A stretch of 64,000 nucleotides of DNA from Blepharisma stoltei (Eukaryota; Ciliophora; Heterotrichea; Heterotrichida; Blepharismidae). The notes under the pieces were generated by a model. It saw only the letters and a program-made list of their open reading frames with translations. It was not told the DNA's origin and ran no database searches. Every line of letters begins with the position of its first letter. The first letter of the stretch is position 1. Location of the stretch: assembly GCA_914767885.1 (NCBI GenBank), contig CAJZBQ010000010.1:558001-622000 (forward strand), in the 5' to 3' direction. The position numbers and the translations under genes are program-made. Shown in pieces: positions 1 to 11,400 of the stretch.

Positions 1-3000
1 TCTACTGGGGAAGTGCTGTGAAAAGCATCAATATCAAGAGAAAAATCAAGGTTTAAAAAAGCTTTGGAAGGGATGTAAATTGTGTTGCGATCGTCTATGC
101 ATTTTTTAACGAGCCCTTTTGGGGGTAAAGGGAATTTTCTGTAAAAATCTATATCTATTTATGTAGACTTAATATTTATAAATTTATTTTCTATGAGGAA
201 TAGGCGCATCATTTAATCTGTCCTAATGAGAATAATATTTGATTTCTAAAATTATCATACAAATAAAGTGATGATTTTTTACAATTAACAATTTTTGAAA
301 GACTCTCTGTAAAATCTTTAAGAGGCTCTTCTGAATATTGTATTGAAAAAAGGCTGCTTTTTAATCCTTCTAGTTTCTCAAATGGCATGCTAATAACTGT
401 TGTGATGTTTTTGACAAATCGTTCTTTTTTACTATTTTTTGATCTAAGCTCTATCATATCAAAAGATTCCAATCTTCCTCTAGATAGTGGAATTGATCCT
501 GAGCGATGAAAATTTCCTCTGATTTTTAATTTTGATTCCTCAAAAAAGGTAGGAGGACTTTTCATTAAAATATCAGCAGATTTTGGCTCACTCCCCCCGT
601 TTAATTTGGAACAAAAAATAACTTTCCAATTTAAAGGGTTTATTTTTTAAAAAACAAATTATATTAAATTTTCCCTATATAAAAAAATTAAAATTGAATG
701 CAATACTTTAGATTTTATCTATTTTTATGAAGAATTAATTAAAAATTAAATTGCTTCAGTGTGAAAACTGTTTAGATATTATTCTACTTGAACTTTTCCC
801 ACTAATTAAATCAAAAAAACTTATAAAAGTAAGTATTTTCGCTTATAAAATTTTTGTATTGAAAAAATTTGATGCAATTGAAAGGACCCAAAATTGAAAA
901 TTTACCTATATTTTGTACAAATTTTAAAAGGGGGAGATTCAGTAACTATATATGGTCAATCAGGCAGGAATTGCATAAATAAAGAATCAAAAATCCTACC
1001 TAACCCCATAGTGAATTTTTCAAGCATCCAAATCTCATCTTTAGAAAACGGAGGAGACTCCCTTGTAATAAGAATCACTCCTGTAACTGGATCTTTTAAT
1101 TTTTCTCCCAGAATTGCAGTGCATAATACATCTTTGTCTTTATAAATATCAATATCTCCTAAATCATCAAATTCTTCATTAGGAAGATGCACAGTGCTTC
1201 TCAAATCATATGCATTTCATAATAAAGTTTCTTGAGACCTCGGCACCACAGTGATATCAGAAAACTCCGAAGTGGTTCACAGGCTTTTTTCATGCTGATC
1301 TGCAATATAAACACTACATGAATCCACTTGTATTATTTTGCAGATTTTTCGCTTAATTTCTCTGATCATTTCTCCGTAATCAAATAACTTTCCAGACTTT
1401 TTTAAGGTATAGTGATAGAAGCTGTTAATAATTCCTTTAACTTCTTCAGATGTTATTGAGTTTTCAATGAATTTAGTCTTATCGACGAAGTTTTGTATAG
1501 AAATATTGCCAAGCATCTTGCAGATTTCTTCACCAAGCAACTCGTCTATTTTTTTGAATTCTTGGATTTCTCTGAAGAAAAATAAGGCACCAATTTTTTC
1601 ATTTTGAGGAGATTTTATTGGACAAATTAAGCAGTTTTTATATAAGGAGGAAACTGTTTTGGAACATAGAGGCTCACTTTGTAAATCACGGATGTTTATG
1701 ATTTCATTATAAGAGATCACTCGATATTCAGAGAATTTTTCGACTGCTTCTAAATCTAGTTTTTCGCCTGCAGATATAAAAGTATGAAGGCTTCCATGGT
1801 TGTTTAGCAGGAGTACTGTAGATACGCTGTCCATAATATCATTCATAACCTTTATTATGCTGCAATTTACAGTAGGATTTGCTTCTAAAATATATTGGAT
1901 TTCAGTTAATAATCTTTTTCTTCTAGTAATGTGATTCACAGTTTTGAAAAGATCAATTTGGTCTGACAGAAAGCTGGCGCTTTGTGAATAATCGAATTTC
2001 ACATCAAAATATTTATTCCTAGAATGCAAAATTTCTAGAATTCTATAAAATTTCAAAAAAATAAAATATTTATAAAAAATCATTGAAATTATTTTTTCCC
2101 AAAATTTCCCCAAAAAGTCTTCCAATACTTTGAACAGTATTGACATCCTCATTTGTAAACATATTAGCTGAGTTCGTTCTTTCCTGCTTGTTAAACAGCT
2201 GCACCACGCCATACAGTTTCTGATCAATGTCCTAAATATTAATTACAAATAATGGAATGCATGCAGTCGATGTAGGCTTGGTAGCTGTTTTTGTAAGTGT
2301 TGAATAAGCAGACAATTTAATAGAAAATTGTGCATAAAATACTGATGTGTGTGAATTGGTTATAGGAGTTTCCTATGTTTGGCGCTGTAAGGCCGATAAA
2401 TTCTGATCGGAATTTATCGGTTGGTTGCACCAAATCAATGCCTTGGTCGGACCAAAAAGCGATTTGGTCCGACGAACTAGGAAAGCTCATGGGAAAATGT
2501 CTGCGCTTTCAGCGTTATATAGAGGAAACCTCTATATAAGTATCGGCTCTTGCTTGGACGCAGTCAATCCTGGTAAAGATGTTGTTTCATCAATTATTAA
2601 TGTTTGTATTGATTGTTTTCTTCCGCATACCCGGAGTGCATTGTCCTCAAGTAATAACAATTCAACTCAATTAGAATGAGTGAAGGATTTATGCTGATTA
2701 AATATGAGTTTTTATTAAATATTTATATGACTAAATTATATATATTTATATATAAAATAGGTATAATTAAATTTACAAATGTGTCTTGGATGCTTTCAAT
2801 TGAGGCTTTTTCTGGATCAATTATTTGTGACAGCTTTTCGAATAAACTCGTCGACAGTAAATTTTCTTCTTCCTTTATTGAAACATGTCGAGGAGTGTAA
2901 AGAGTGGTTGATCGAGCCCCACAAAAAAATTCTGATTTCCTTCTTGTATTTTTTCTGGTAGAACTTCGGGTGAATTGCTCCATTATTTGATGATATAATA

Positions 3001-3037
3001 TTTTAAATTTCAGCCTTTTATGATCTAAATATGTCAC
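1..3037 (-). CDS. GAF-domain phosphodiesterase-like protein, 3' end beyond the window
   Basis: This is a paralogue of the GAF-PAS-PDE gene at 44543-49817, readable almost block for block (for example KLFDY, SVYIADQHEK, GVVQLFNK, ACIPL). GAF domains bind cyclic nucleotides or other small ligands. The catalytic PDE part, if present, lies outside the window. The reading frame is rebuilt from several exon pieces: 3037-2770, 2702-2537, 2360-2247, 2231-about 950, about 586-226, and 149-1. They are separated by inserts at 2703-2769, 2361-2536, about 587-941 and 150-225, and by a 15-nt intron at 2232-2246. A further frame change near 2045-2090 implies one more short insert with unclear ends. Several TGA codons (near 1276 and 1219) read as Trp. 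The start at 3037 is the first Met of the open frame. I am sure of the family, less so of the exact start. Confidence 0.75.
150..225. other. IES-like insert, 74 bp, TA-bounded
   Basis: The insert interrupts the GAF gene. Joining at TA 150-151 and TA 224-225 restores a frame that aligns with the paralogue (PPKGLVKK versus PAGLIKKS). The insert has no GT...AG ends. Confidence 0.55.
587..941. mobile_element. MITE family A copy inside the GAF gene
   Basis: The terminal inverted repeats are CTCACTCCCCCC plus TTTAATTTGGAACAAAA on the left, and a matching TTTTGTACAAATTTTAAAAGGGGGAGA on the right. The body is AT-rich and has no ORF. The insert breaks the coding frame of the GAF gene. The exact excision points are ambiguous: a TGA repeat flanks the ends directly, and TA pairs lie slightly further out. 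Confidence 0.75.
2232..2246 (-). other. 15-nt spliceosomal intron
   Basis: GTAATTAATATTTAG on the minus strand contains an in-frame TAG. Removing it joins ACIPLF to DIDQKLYGVVQLFNK, matching the paralogue. Confidence 0.8.
2361..2536. mobile_element. TA-bounded IES of 174 bp with three perfect hairpins
   Basis: Joining TA 2361-2362 to TA 2535-2536 gives EPILITNSHTSVFY, which aligns with PELITNPHTSTFY in the paralogue. The ends form an imperfect inverted repeat (TATAGGAGTTTCC / TATAGAGGTTTCC). It contains hairpins with 11-bp perfect stems at 2393-2420 and 2463-2456 partners (2446-2473), and a third at 2515-2539 that straddles the right end. It is probably a small MITE-derived IES. Confidence 0.75.
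2703..2769. other. IES-like insert, 65 bp, TA-bounded
   Basis: Excision between TA 2703-2704 and TA 2768-2769 joins DTFVNL to FNQHKSFTHSNWVELL. The last part aligns with SSSWVEVLL of the paralogue. Confidence 0.65.
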
Positions 3038-3460
3038 AGAATTAAACTATCTTTAAATTTAATAGCGAATAAAAAAATCTAAATAGTGAGGTAAATCAGC
3101 AATAATAAGCACTTTCTCAAAATAATGATGAGGTGCAATACGAAATTAAAAAAAAGGATGGAAATTATTACTGAGAATTATGACTTTTTTAGGAATGTCA
3201 TAATTAATCCTATAAGAATTTATGGAAATAATGAGCTTTTGCTAATTTAAAAATACGCCATTTAGATTATTATTTTAGCGTATAATTGCATTATATATGC
3301 ATGAAAGTGAGCAATCAGTATAAATATATTAAAAATTAATTAAACAGCCTATTTAATCAAGATATAAATTAGTAACCTCATATAATATAAATTGTTAATA
3401 CTTATATAAAATATCTATTTATGTTATGTATAGAAAGTGATTCACTGCAAATTATTATTT
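3038..3460. other. AT-rich intergenic region
   Basis: This lies between the GAF gene start and the CLPTM1 3' end. It is very A+T-rich. I see no ORF, no TIR and no structured element in it. Confidence 0.5.
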
Positions 3461-5092
3461 TTAATCTGTTTTATCTTTTTCTGGCAAATCATCCAGATAA
3501 TGTCTGTTTGGATCAACTCTATAACTCCATTTTTGATATAAGTAAATCACAAATATAATATCATCTCTAAAGCAAGCTAATCTGTGCATTATTGGCATAG
3601 CTATTATAAACGCAAACATATCATCAATAAACGTATTCAGCGCTTTATAAGTAAGAACTTTCCAAGGCATATGGGCAACAGACTTCAGCTTATAATTAAT
3701 ATAAAGCTGAGGTGTCATCATAATAAACCCAGCCGTATATATAAAAGTCGCCAAAGTCCCTATAAACCAAGACCACCAACTTTTATATTCATAAGCATAC
3801 AATGAATAAATGCTAAATATCAGTATTAAAGGCATCAAAATATACGACAAATACTTTGCAGCGACATTATCAAGCAGATCGGTTCCGCCTTCTTTGTGTG
3901 CTTCTTTTCCTTTAACTGACAGAAAAGGAAAAGTATTTTTTATAGAAATATCAAACCCTTTTGTAAGCTTTCATAGCTCAATAACAATCCCAACTGTCAT
4001 AGGTAGCCAAACAGCCCATGAGGTTTCTCCAGTGTCTAAAAGATACAGTAAAATGATAATACTTGAGACAAAATTATAAAGCAGCATATTTGTAGAGAGC
4101 CCTTTTAAGTTTTGGCGACCTTTCCAAAACTCAATTTCACTTTTAAATGCCATGAACTCAAAAATCATGTGTACAAATGACACAACTAAGGTGAGTCCAA
4201 GAAAGTATGGGTTGGTTTCTAGAAACATACGCTTCATTAAGTCGTATTCATGCTCGCTCTGAAGGCCATAAGTGCTTCCGATTGTTTGACTAAGCTCAAA
4301 CTGCTTCATCATGAAATATTTGTAAACCCAGTAGGAGTCGTATGTAAGTTTTAATTTTACTTCTGAAAGAGTTGAGTTTAGAGGGATCAATTTGTCTTTG
4401 AGAACCCAAAAATCAGAAAGAAGAATTATTGGATAGTAATGGGTGTTTTGGTAAATTTGGATTACATCAGCTATTTGGGGTGGGAAATCAGAATAAACAT
4501 TGACGTCGTGAACAGCATGAATTTCTATTTCAGGGATAAAGTGCATAGCTTTTTTTTCGTCTTCAGCACTTTTTACCACTGGTTCTCCACTCATTAGATT
4601 TACTGTTGTTTCTTTTGCAAAAGTCACGTATTTTGTTAATTTTTTCTTAGCAGAATATAAAACCGGATTTTGAAATCTTGATGTATGTAAAATAAACTCT
4701 GCATTTAAACTTGCTGTCCCATTTGTTTGTAGATAAGATGTTAATGGGATTGATACATCAAGCTCTCTATGGTTTTCTGGTGCGAAATCATATGTCAGCC
4801 CATACTGTTCCCAAATCAATTCTGGATTAGAACCAGGCTCATCAGAAGAAAAAAATATCTTAAAGTCTATTTTGTCCCCATCTTGAAGTATATTTGGATA
4901 TGTTATTTTTGGAGGTTTAGGCAAAGAGCTCGATGATTTTGATGTTGACGATGAAGTAAAAAACATCTCTGCTAATTTAGAAAAAACAAAGTAAAGTATC
5001 ACAAAGTTTAATATTGTAGACAAAAAACCTCTCCCGCCTGCTTGATTACCTTCTTGTGGAGCTTGCTGAGCTGGCTGATTCCCTGGCTGCAT
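3461..5092 (-). CDS. CLPTM1: CLPTM1-family transmembrane protein
   Basis: The protein of 543 aa is read without introns or IESs, with TGA near 3970 as Trp (IELWKLTKGFDIS). The family (cleft lip and palate transmembrane protein 1) is an ER/Golgi multipass protein; the human members CLPTM1 and CLPTM1L act in receptor trafficking and lipid scrambling. The N-terminus is Gln/Pro-rich, followed by one hydrophobic segment (about residues 28-45) and a long luminal part with the conserved YYPIILLSDFWVLKD region. The C-terminal block has several membrane segments with the family signatures TPQLYINYKLKSVAHMPW and NTFIDDMFAFII. The length fits the family. The A of the ATG is at 5092. Confidence 0.93.
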
Positions 5093-5395
5093 ATTTATCT
5101 AATTAAAATGGAAGCTTGCTTTTCATCCTCATGAGAAATTAAATTAATTTAAGCATTTATGTAAGTGATGATTTACGCTCAAAATAGAAGTAAATAGAAA
5201 AATAGTATGATATTTGTGTAGAAAAGTAATCCTTTGAAGAGATTTATTTCAGAAATAAATTTAAAACATTTTGACTTTATGTATTTATTATTTTACTTAT
5301 TCAAAATTTAAGCTTGAAATTTCTTATTATTAAATCTAGCTTTACTACACTGGACTTATCAATTACTTAATAAGCTAATTATCGTAAATTTTAAA

Positions 5396-6496
5396 ATGGA
5401 AGTTAGCGAATACTCTCTAAACTCACTAGTCAATAAAAGATTCGAAGAATTTCTACAAGAATCACACGATGAAATGCACCAATTTTTTGAAGCCCACAGA
5501 GCAGCTAATGTAGAGGTATTCACTAACTCCCTCCATAAGTGAGGAAATTTTTAATAGTGTGAATTTTTTTAAATCAACTTTAATTTATAAAATTATCTTT
5601 TAGAATGCAAATTAGTTAGAGTTTCATTTTAATAATTATTGTTTATGTATAAAAAACAATTTTTGCTCCCAGAAGTGAGTTTTCTACCTAAAAATCAGAT
5701 TTTTTAAAGAGTTTGCTCGCTCATAAGAGTAACGAAAAAAAAGTGCTCCAAGAAAAAATCGAATCTCAAATAAATGAAATTAACCAACTCAAAGCTACTA
5801 CACTTTGCCTCTTCAACCTGTAGATTTGACAAGTGAAAACCATAGTGACACTTTTCAACTTGTGGGTTGACTTGACAATTAATGTTACCCGAGTTACCCC
5901 ACAGATTGAGGCAGCAAAGTATAGTCCAGGCCATCCAAAGTAGGCTCTGGGCTATACTATTTAACCATTATAAAGCAGAAAAATCAAAATCCAAGTTTCA
6001 TGCATATCTTGTATGTAAAAATGTGAATGGAAAAAGAGTAAAGAAAAAGGTTATGGACTCATGAAAAGACTTTTTAGTTGATAGTTTAAAGAAGAAAAAG
6101 ATGAATGAATATTTAGCCACTTTTTATAAGCGTGGGCTGCTTAAAAGATCGTGCAGAGGCTGAAAAAATGAGCTGCAAGTAAATCAGCGGAAAAATATAG
6201 ATCAAGCCACTGAAAGAAAAATTAGAGAAGCTGTAGAGAAAGCTGTTAAGGAAAGGAACCAAGAGCTAGAAATTTTAAGGAAAATGGTTACTGAAATATC
6301 TGATGATCTGAAAAATGAAAATCTGGCAAAAAATCATCTTCAGTACCAATGTGATCAAGCACTATTAAGAAGCATGTCTGCATTGCATCTTGAAAATATG
6401 ACAATAAGGCAAGTAAGTATCGAGAATAATAAAGCTTTAACACAAACTAGCAGAAATTTATTGTTTACACCAGATAAAGCAGCAGTTTTTAGATAA
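5396..6496 (+). CDS. Coiled-coil protein of unknown function
   Basis: I do not recognise the family. The coding sequence is 257 aa after removing two TA-bounded inserts (5524-5731, 206 bp; 5799-5921, 121 bp); its length is then divisible by three. It starts MEVSEYSLNSLVNKRFEEFL. The middle (NEKKVLQEKIESQINEINQL) and the C-terminal half are charged and heptad-like, suggesting coiled coils. TGA codons at about 6061 and 6163 read as Trp (MDSWKDFL, RGWKNEL). A central basic stretch (GKRVKKKV, KKKKMNEYL) is present. It could be a cytoskeletal or basal-body protein, but this is only a guess from composition. Confidence 0.65.
5524..5731. mobile_element. Degenerate MITE family B copy acting as an IES, 206 bp
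   Basis: The left end TAACTCCCTCCATAAGTGAGG and right end GCTCGCTCATAAGAGTAA are diverged versions of the family B terminal repeat. Joining the flanking TAs gives EVFTNEKKVLQEK in frame. Confidence 0.7.
5799..5921. mobile_element. MITE-like element family C, 121 bp, TA-bounded
   Basis: The inverted ends are TACACTTTGCCTC and GAGGCAGCAAAGTATA, with a second pair of near-complementary internal segments (CAACCTGTAGATTTGACAAG / CTTGTGGGTTGACTTG). Removal joins INQLKAT to IVQAIQSRLW in frame. Confidence 0.7.
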
Positions 6497-6652
6497 ATGC
6501 TTATTAGTTAACTATTTAAATAGAGTTATATTTTAATTTACTTCTTTAAAATCATAAGTTACTGCTTATGACTAATTTTTTATTGAATTAATTTTGAAGT
6601 ATTTTATTACTGTCCACAAATATGGGGTTTCCTTTTTAGTTAAAACAGTTCT

Positions 6653-7090
6653 GACTCCCCCCCTTTAAATTGGAACAAAAAATTTTTGTTCCAGATTAAA
6701 GGGGGTAAGAAATTTTTTTGTTATAAAAAATCAATATAAAATTTATATAAAAAGATTTATAGTTCAATTTTGTGTTTGAATTTTTTTTAATTTCTTCAAA
6801 GTGTTAATTTCTTGGAAAATTAATTCCTAAATTTCTCATTCTCAAAGTGTAAATTTGCCGAAATAATATTCTTTTAACTCTCCCCCTTTAAAATTGAAAC
6901 AAAATAATGTTTAATTTTTGATTCTGCATATTAAATTGAATATTAAGATAAGTATATATAAATTATGATTTTTGCCTATAAAATTTTTTATTATAAAATT
7001 GAATTTGTTCCAATTTAAAAGGCTTAACTCCCCAAAAAAATGGAAATTTTTACCTATATTTTGTTCCAATTTAAAGGGGGGAGTGAGTCA
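6653..7090. mobile_element. MITE family A cluster (nested or tandem copies)
   Basis: Family A ends (CTCCCCCCTTTAAATTGGAACAAAA and its complement) occur at 6656, about 6695, 6882, about 7010 and 7085. This indicates a full copy plus an inserted or partly deleted second copy. It fills most of the gap between the coiled-coil gene and the next ORF. I see no coding sequence. Confidence 0.75.
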
Positions 7091-7342
7091 AATAAGAATA
7101 AATTTTCGAAAAAAGCAATAATATTTTATTATTTAGCTTCTCTGTAAAAAATTAACTTTTGAAAACTAAATTCTTTTATTAATAAGCAAATAAAAGTAAT
7201 ATAATGGCAGAATTTATAAATTTTTTAGAATAAATATGATCTTTTTATTAAACAAAAATCTATCTTTTCCATTTAAAATGTGAATTGACTGATGAAAATA
7301 AAGAAAAATATTTCGATAATTAAATAATAGATTTACAGTGCA

Positions 7343-8089
7343 ATGTCAGAGGCTAACAAAAAAATTAAGAGAAATTCTTTAATTTATCCTTTATTTCCCA
7401 TAGCATCCCCATCACCACAAAAGCTTATCAGCCCAAAATCTTTAAAAAAACTGATAAAACCGCTTCATAAGCGAGCACAATCAGATATAGTCAATCCCTA
7501 TCTAGACCATCGAGATCTTATTAACTTAAAAGCTTCCACAAAACTATCACGACAAAATATCCAGGAAACCAAAAATTCGCCACAAATCCCAAAAAAATCA
7601 AAATTATCCTCAATTATTCAACCAAAAATTATTTCAAAGCCCAACTTAATTATAAAAAAATCTGAAAAAATGCCTAACCCTGATATTATGCTGACTGAGC
7701 TACAAGGTGAACCTGTATTTAAAGCCCCAAAGCGGTTTTCTAACCAATTTTTTACTGATGTTTATGACATTGATGGAAATCACGACAGAATTGAAGTAGA
7801 AGACTCTATGGAGTTATTCAGTGAGCTTGAATCAAATAAAATTATGCTAGATCCCTGCACAACTTTTTATATTTCTGATCTTGAAAAGGAAGCATCGCCT
7901 ACAAAAAAATCAATAAAAGTGCAAGATAGCAGTTACATAGAAAAATCAAGAGAAATCCCTGATGATTCAGTAAAAAAACTTTCAGTTGGACAAGAATTCT
8001 TTTGCAAACTTAATAAAATGCTGAATGAGCAGGACCAAGATTATCAAAGTGAAGAAACGGCTCCATGTCAAATGACTATGGATTTTTGA
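7343..8089 (+). CDS. Hypothetical basic, low-complexity protein
   Basis: This is a single uninterrupted frame of 248 aa. I do not recognise a domain. The first 120 residues are Lys/Ser/Pro-rich (SPSPQKLISPKSLKKLIK) and probably disordered. The C-terminal half is acidic. There is no signal peptide and no membrane segment. Codon use resembles the neighbours, and the upstream flank is AT-rich as expected for a ciliate 5' region. A phospho-regulated or cytoskeleton-associated role is possible but unsupported. Confidence 0.6.
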   Translation: MSEANKKIKRNSLIYPLFPIASPSPQKLISPKSLKKLIKPLHKRAQSDIVNPYLDHRDLINLKASTKLSRQNIQETKNSPQIPKKSKLSSIIQPKIISKPNLIIKKSEKMPNPDIMLTELQGEPVFKAPKRFSNQFFTDVYDIDGNHDRIEVEDSMELFSELESNKIMLDPCTTFYISDLEKEASPTKKSIKVQDSSYIEKSREIPDDSVKKLSVGQEFFCKLNKMLNEQDQDYQSEETAPCQMTMDF

Positions 8090-8095
8090 TATTGT

Positions 8096-8276
8096 ACATT
8101 TCATCTAAATGCATTTGGTCGAAAATTTTTTGATAGTCCGACGTTTGGCCGAAAAATTAACGTTTTTTTCTGGTCAAATGTCTCACTATCAAAAATTTTT
8201 CTACCATTTTTCGGCCAAAAATTTTCGGTGTGAAATGGGCGTTATCAAAAAGGCAGTGCCATTTGGCCTGCACCCG
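8096..8276. mobile_element. MITE-like family D copy
   Basis: It contains the family D landmarks: TTTTTTGATAGTC near 8137, CTCACTATCAAAAATTTTT near 8198, and the terminal CATTTGGCCTGCACC near 8258-8275. It is related to the copies at 29745-29884 and 51182-51393. It lies just downstream of the hypothetical ORF. Confidence 0.6.
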
Positions 8277-8434
8277 AAGAAACAACCAGCATAAGTGGTG
8301 GAAAATCAAGGGTGTAGCATAAAATATTAATTAATTAATATTTTTCAATAGAATTTTGCAGAGTAAATAAATTGATTTTATTTAATAAATGATGATAAAA
8401 AATGTATAAATAACTGTAGACTTGCTTAATTATC

Positions 8435-11400
8435 TTAAAAGTCCTGATCCCAATTTTCTGGACAGTGTCTTGGACGTCTGCTTTTTCCTGGTGGGATTTC
8501 TTCTGAGTTTTCTTCTCTAGTTATGACATCGTCTAGTGGCCTATTTTGTTTAAGAGCAGATTGGATATCTCTAGACAGATCATTTACCCTTGGAATATAA
8601 GGTGGCCTAATTTCTCTTGTCAAAAGATGTTCCTATATAATCCCCACTTCCTGAAGCGCCGTGCATTATGCAGGCGAACCCCTGAGAGATGCTCCCTTAA
8701 GGCAGATCGAGCCCTGACCGAAACCTCCAGCTTCTCGGTAAAGGCATTTTCTCCTGGCCTGGTCAAAGCCAGCTTTTGCCAATCTCTATTTCCAACCCAA
8801 GTGCCAAAATTGCCCAACACTTTTTCTCCCGGATCATCTCCGAAGAAAAAACTCAATGGGTTTGCGCAGATTCGGGACAGGCCATAAAAGCAGCTTAGGT
8901 GGGTAAGTTCGCCCTGCCTCTATGGATACCCACTGCTGGCAAAAAGATGCAAAACTGCCGCTCAAGCCAGGCCACTAATCAGCGGAAATAGTACTGGGGC
9001 TCTCACTTCAAGGTGAACCAACCCTTAGGCAGTTCTTTGCACAAAAAACCAGTCCAGATAAGACACACGCCATGGCAAGGACAGGTCGTTCATCACCAGC
9101 ATTTTATGTATACTACAAGATATTCCTATATATTTTTTTACCCAATTAAATCCTTGGAACCACTGATGGTTCTTCAAATTATCAATGCTTCCTCCAGTTC
9201 TCATCGCTGGCTGTTTACTTAACAACTGCTCTATAATTGGCTTAGCTGGCATATTCCTGCTACAAAATGAAGGATAAGATAGCTTACGTTCAAGTACCTT
9301 TTCATAAATGGCGTATGGGTCGTCTAAGTCTTCTCCAAATGGTACACCTCCACATAAGAACTCATACAGCATAATCCCTACGCTCCAAAAATCAGCTGAG
9401 TGGCCGTATCCTTTTCCAATGATAATTTCAGGAGCCATATAATGAGGAGTCCCTACAATGGTATAAGTTCTTCCATGGACAATTTTCGATATACCAAAAT
9501 CAATTAGTTTAGGGTAGCCTTCGTCATCTACCATTACATTTTCTGGCTTGAGATCTCTATAAATGATGTCACGCTCATGCAAATGCTCTAAAATCACTAT
9601 TAAACAGCCTATGAAAAATTTTGACTCTTGGTCAGAAACTTCGTTCATTTGTCGGAGGACGTCGAATAGGTCCATTCCTCTTACAAATTCCATTAAAAAG
9701 TAAATTCTTTTAGGATCTTTAAAGCTTCTCACAAGTTTCACGATCAAAGAGTGGTCGAGCTGGTTTAAAATAGCGCGCTCCAGAATTAAATTTTCTTGGA
9801 TTTCATAGCGTTCAATTTTTCGTCTATCCACAGTTTTAAGTGCATACAAGCGGTTTTGCTGCTTGTGGACAACCAAAAATACGTTCCCAAACATCCCTTT
9901 TCCTAGTACTTTTACAATAGCAAGGTCATTTAGTGTTATATTATCGTCTTGCAGCTCAATTCTCTTAATCAGCTGTGTTCTAATATTTTCGTCTATAGCT
10001 TGTAAAAAGTCTTGCTGATGTAAAATCCAGCAAGACACATTTCCTTTGGCAACAACAGTGGCTGTCCTATGGTCTCCAAACAGTACACTTCTTTCTCCAA
10101 AATAGTCGTGTTTTGTTATTGTTCTCACTCCTACCCCATCTTTTAAGACATCGACTTTTCCTGATTTTATGATAAAAAATGAATCTCCAGGGTCATTTTG
10201 ACGTACAATTACAGATCCATCTTCAAATTCGACTACTCTTAAAGCTCTATGCAAGGCACTGAATCTTTCTGAAGATAGGCCTCTTAATACCTGAACCCTT
10301 CTGAGTACAGTAATAGCTTCGTTATCAGTGGCGATTTGCTCATAATGCCCACCAATACACTCTTCAAACTCACTTCTATTAATTTCAGCTATATCTGAGT
10401 CTCCATCAGAAACAATATCTTCTATATAAAGCCCATTTTCAAACTGCGTTATTTCGACATCTCCTAAACATTGGAAAACTTCAGCGGCAGGTCTCTCACT
10501 TCTATATTTCAGCTGTCCTCTGAGGACAATTAATAGCACAGCTCCTTTATTTGTGTTTCTTGGAATGGCGACTTCATTTTTCCTTAAGGACCTGACTCTG
10601 AGAGAATTGAGAAGTTTTGCTTTCTGCTCATGGGTTAATCGGCTTAAAATTTGGCTTCCGTCCATAGCAATTCTTTTGGTATTTTGATAAATAACCTGCT
10701 GTAGGTGGTTTCCTAAGGCTTTAGTCAGTTTTTCTCGTCCTATAGCTACACATTTTACGTCAGTTACTGCAACTATGCTGGCTGTTCTTACACAGTTATA
10801 AAGAAGGGCTTGTTCACCGAAATAATCTCCTCTTGCCATTTGTCTGATTTCTCTGCCTTCTTGTAGACAAGAAACTAAGCCTTCTTTTATTAAAAAGAAT
10901 AAATCGCCTGGGTCACCTTCGTTTACTATTCTTTCACTTGGGCGGAATTTTAGTGTAGATAAAGAACTTACTAAAGAGTCTTTTTGTGCGGTCGTTAATA
11001 TATGGAATAAAGGCACACTTTCAATAAATTGTTTATTTTCTTGGTAATTTTGAGCGTTGAGACTTTCTACTGCATTTCTGAACGTCCTTCTGTCAAGTCC
11101 CCACATTGTGACCCTTTCTGCTGTTTTTATTGTTGCAGATCTTGGTGAATCGTGAAGTAAAGCGAGCTCTCCAAAGCTATCATTTGCGCTCAAAGTATTT
11201 ATCTCTATTTGCTTAAATTTGGCATAAAAATGTATAAATAATTATAAATTGTCAAATTTTTTAGTTAAAAGCATACTTTTTTACCGTTAACATACACATC
11301 AAGTTTTCCTGATGCCACAATGAAGAAATTAATCCCAGGCTGATCTTGTTCAAACACAATTTCATTTGGTCCTAGTGTAAAATGCTTCATGTGGTCAATA

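Noticed and set aside
587-941. A TGA trinucleotide as pointer for MITE excision in the GAF gene and the TPR gene
   Set aside because: TGA repeats flank both elements and give an open frame, but TA pairs slightly further out also do. All other inserts except the one at 55418-55537 use TA, so I do not claim a TGA pointer.
2045-2092. A 25-bp IES in the GAF gene
   Set aside because: The frame changes here and a 25-bp TA-to-TA removal works, but a 46-bp removal works too. The true ends cannot be chosen from the sequence.
9013-9222. Plus-strand ORF opposite the PKG kinase end
   Set aside because: It is an antisense shadow crossing the R1/PKG junction.
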